A stretch of 64,000 nucleotides of DNA from Gari tellinella (taxonomy: Eukaryota > Mollusca > Bivalvia > Cardiida > Psammobiidae). Where the stretch lies: contig OV277870.1 of NCBI GenBank assembly GCA_922989275.2, positions 41,908,356 to 41,972,355 of the forward strand. Reading direction: 5' to 3'. The notes beneath the pieces were generated by a model that did not search any database, was not told the origin of the DNA, and saw only the letters and a program-made list of their open reading frames with translations. The position numbers and the translations under genes are program-made. Numbering within the stretch: position 1 is the first letter of the stretch; each line of letters starts with the position of its first letter. Below are positions 62,181 to 64,000 of this stretch, piece after piece.

Positions 62181-62384
62181 GCCTTCTTGAACCAGAAGCA
62201 CGGGTACCGTCCTCTCCAGCTGTTTATTGAGGACACAGAGTTCAACAATCTTAGAAACTGTCTTACAGAGAATGGCAGTGACACAGGACTGTTAGAGAAA
62301 TGGTACCTAAAGGATGAGAACCAGGAACCAGCTGTCCGTATACTGCAACCAATCAGCTCCGTCATTCCTGGCATTAAAGACAAG
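62181..62384 (+). CDS. NWD-like STAND protein, exon 4
   Basis: Acceptor TTGAAATACAG, donor AAG-GTATTA, phase 0, 68 codons: AFLNQKHGYRPLQLFIEDTE, FNNLRNCLTENGSDTG, LLEKWYLKDENQEP, ISSVIPGIKDK. 'FL.QK.GYRPL...I...EF..L' and 'W Y..D.N..P' continue the same domain in known NWD proteins. Later exons are beyond 64000, as none was found in the last 1.6 kb. Confidence 0.9.
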
Positions 62385-62525
62385 GTATTAACTTACAGTG
62401 TTCTTTACCATTTTGCGTAATGTTAACAGTACTTACAAGAATGGTTGGATCCTTACTGGCTGAGCATGGTTTTCAAATATACATTTCACATGTCTCGGAC
62501 AATTCTACAAATGTTAATTATAAGG

Positions 62526-63409
62526 CAGGGTTCGAATTTAAGCTCGCATACTCGCAAAATGCGAGTGGAGTTTGTAAATTGCGAGTGATTTTTCAACAAA
62601 CTCGCAAAAAAATGCGAGTACGGTTTTTCGGACAGCTAAACACAGTATAGCGTCTGTAAGGCTATGCTCGGTTTATTCCGTAGCATTTCGAGTGGCGGAA
62701 ATGGAAGAGAAGACAAGCGAATACTTTTCGTAAGCCAATCATAGCTTCTCGGGCAGTTTCAACCTCTTTTTTGTCTGTAAGAATGACGTAATGACCGACT
62801 TTCCCAATTCTCATTGGCTAATGAAACGCGCACTTTGCTACTTAGGAGTTCCGATGTGTAAACAATTCTTATCACAGAGTCTGAGACTCAACAACCGAAA
62901 TCGTTCCCCAAAGACGAGGCCATTTAAAAGACTCGCGCGAGTACAAGTATACTTCTAATTCTACTGTGACATACTGTTTATTAACCACAGCCCTGAAATA
63001 TACGACCAGTGAAAAAACGTTTGTATGGTAGACGGATTGGCAATCTAAACCTGACCTAATTTTCGAGTAATGCAATCGTGTGCGGTCTGCCTAGTGCATA
63101 CAGCATGCATTCTCCCCAATATTATAAAATGTAAGAAAAATACTCCTTTGGTATGTACACATAGATATGAAAATCAAGATCTTATCCCTTGTCAGCTGTA
63201 ACCACAAATGTACAACTATGAAATACACGAAGTGTAGGTAGATCGTATTTGATTACTACACGTCTGTGTCGGGTTAAAAGTTAAAACATATACATGTATG
63301 TTCAGAATGACAGTTTAACTTTCGCGAGTAGTTTTTGCATTTTGCGAGTAAGTTTAAAAGTCACTCGCAAAAAAATGCAAGTGTAATTTTTAGCTAATTT
63401 CTAACCCTG
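62526..63409. mobile_element. Non-autonomous DNA element with GCGAGT repeats
   Basis: TAAGG at 62521-62525 and 63410-63414. Ends CAGGGTTCGAATTTAAGCT and AGCTAATTTCTAACCCTG. Subterminal ACTCGCAAAATGCGAGT and TCGCAAAAAAATGCGAGT motifs recur three or four times per end. The CAGGG end suggests hAT, but the visible duplication is only 5 bp. No transposase frame. Confidence 0.68.
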
Positions 63410-63411
63410 TA

Positions 63412-64000
63412 AGGGTTAGTTTATTTTTGTCCTGTGCAAACAGCATAGGCCTAGATAAAAGGTCTCAAAAGGAGCCCTCTGATTAGGGTCTGCACTGTTT
63501 GTCATTATGCTTTTGCAATAAATTTTAAAGAATACCTAAAATAGTAAAAAATGTACTTGACTTTATTGGAAACTTGAGTTTTCAATTTGAAGTCTCAGGG
63601 ATGAATGAATTGAGCAGTCACCCAAGAGTGCTTATGCAAAAGAGACAAAGGGGTCTTATGTAAAGGGAAGAGTTAACTCATTTAACCCTAGGGATGAGTT
63701 CTGTAAAACCGGTTTTATTCGCGAGAATATAATTTAAGCGTTAATTCGCGAATGTCTCTAGGTGAAAATAGGCGACTTCTTAAGCTACACCTGCTAGAAA
63801 TATTGCATGATGTCGCGAATTAATACAAAATCGCATTACGCAAAATATTCATGACACAAAAAATACCTGTTTTACAGTATATCCATCATTTACAAACAGT
63901 GCACCTGTGAAAAATACACCTGTCCTATGCAAACAATATATACCCAGATCAGAGTGCTCCTAAAGAATGAGGGTCTGCACTGTTTGTCATTCAGCATCAT
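63412..64000. repeat. Decayed C-type hairpins to the window end
   Basis: 63430-63510 has GGTCTCAAAAGGAGCCCTCT inside CAAACAG...GTTTG arms, with the C-type tail TCTCAGGGATGAATGAATTG at 63590. 63880-63990 repeats a similar arrangement (CAAACAATATATACCCAGAT ... GGGTCTGCACTGTTTGTC). 63700-63850 between them contains repeated TCGCGAAT motifs. Confidence 0.55.

Noticed and set aside
62420..62650. 76-codon plus-strand ORF after NWD exon 4 as a further exon
   Set aside because: It runs into the mobile element starting at 62526 and has no acceptor or NWD-like sequence.

Overview
The window looks like nuclear DNA of a bivalve mollusc. The evidence is AT-rich sequence, short exons with GT-AG introns, and introns packed with palindromic MITEs. 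There are also the tandem repeats with 'gacctagtgacctag' cores that are common in clam genomes, and a SINE whose 3' half resembles MetaSINEs. The species assignment is inference; the intron-exon structures are read directly from the sequence.

Three host genes can be assembled by matching splice phases. (1) On the minus strand, from about 22 kb to beyond the left edge, lies a PARP12/ZAP-like gene. Coding exons are 19036-19237, 8271-12203, 6785-6993, 5865-6071, 2811-3007 and 664-885. They encode at least 1,656 residues: an RG-rich N-terminus with two sets of internal repeats, a coiled coil, a winged-helix-like segment, four clustered CCCH fingers, a fifth CCCH finger, two WWE domains and the start of a PARP catalytic domain. 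(2) On the minus strand, exons 37605-38080, 36422-36554, 31755-31832 and 30923-31138 make a complete 300-residue NUDT8-like Nudix hydrolase, probably mitochondrial. (3) On the plus strand, exons 57839-58002, 59067-59155, 60932-61048 and 62181-62384 make the N-terminus of a NACHT/WD-repeat (NWD-type) STAND protein that runs off the right edge.

Between genes 2 and 3, 39698-55144 is a 15.4-kb DNA transposon. It has inverted repeats of roughly 0.8 kb and a perfect 9-bp target duplication, as expected of a Mutator-like element. It carries a Ulp1-like (C48) protease with a PHD finger, one frame apart, and a small two-exon ORF of unknown function. It also contains an interrupted 5S rRNA pseudogene and a nested 5.4-kb element (49143-54561) with a P-element-like transposase remnant and a 7-bp target duplication.

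The rest is mostly non-autonomous elements, named here A to J and X. A, B, C and two related families have TTAA target duplications (piggyBac-like). D and E have TA duplications and CAGT ends (Tc1/mariner, pogo-like). F, G, I and J are other palindromic families. X elements carry tandem repeats. A-elements are repeatedly hit by other TTAA elements at TTAA sites in or beside their central hairpin, giving nests up to three deep. In the PARP gene, MITE-derived sequence reaches both splice sites of the WWE exon 5865-6071, and truncated copies of two exons lie in the introns.
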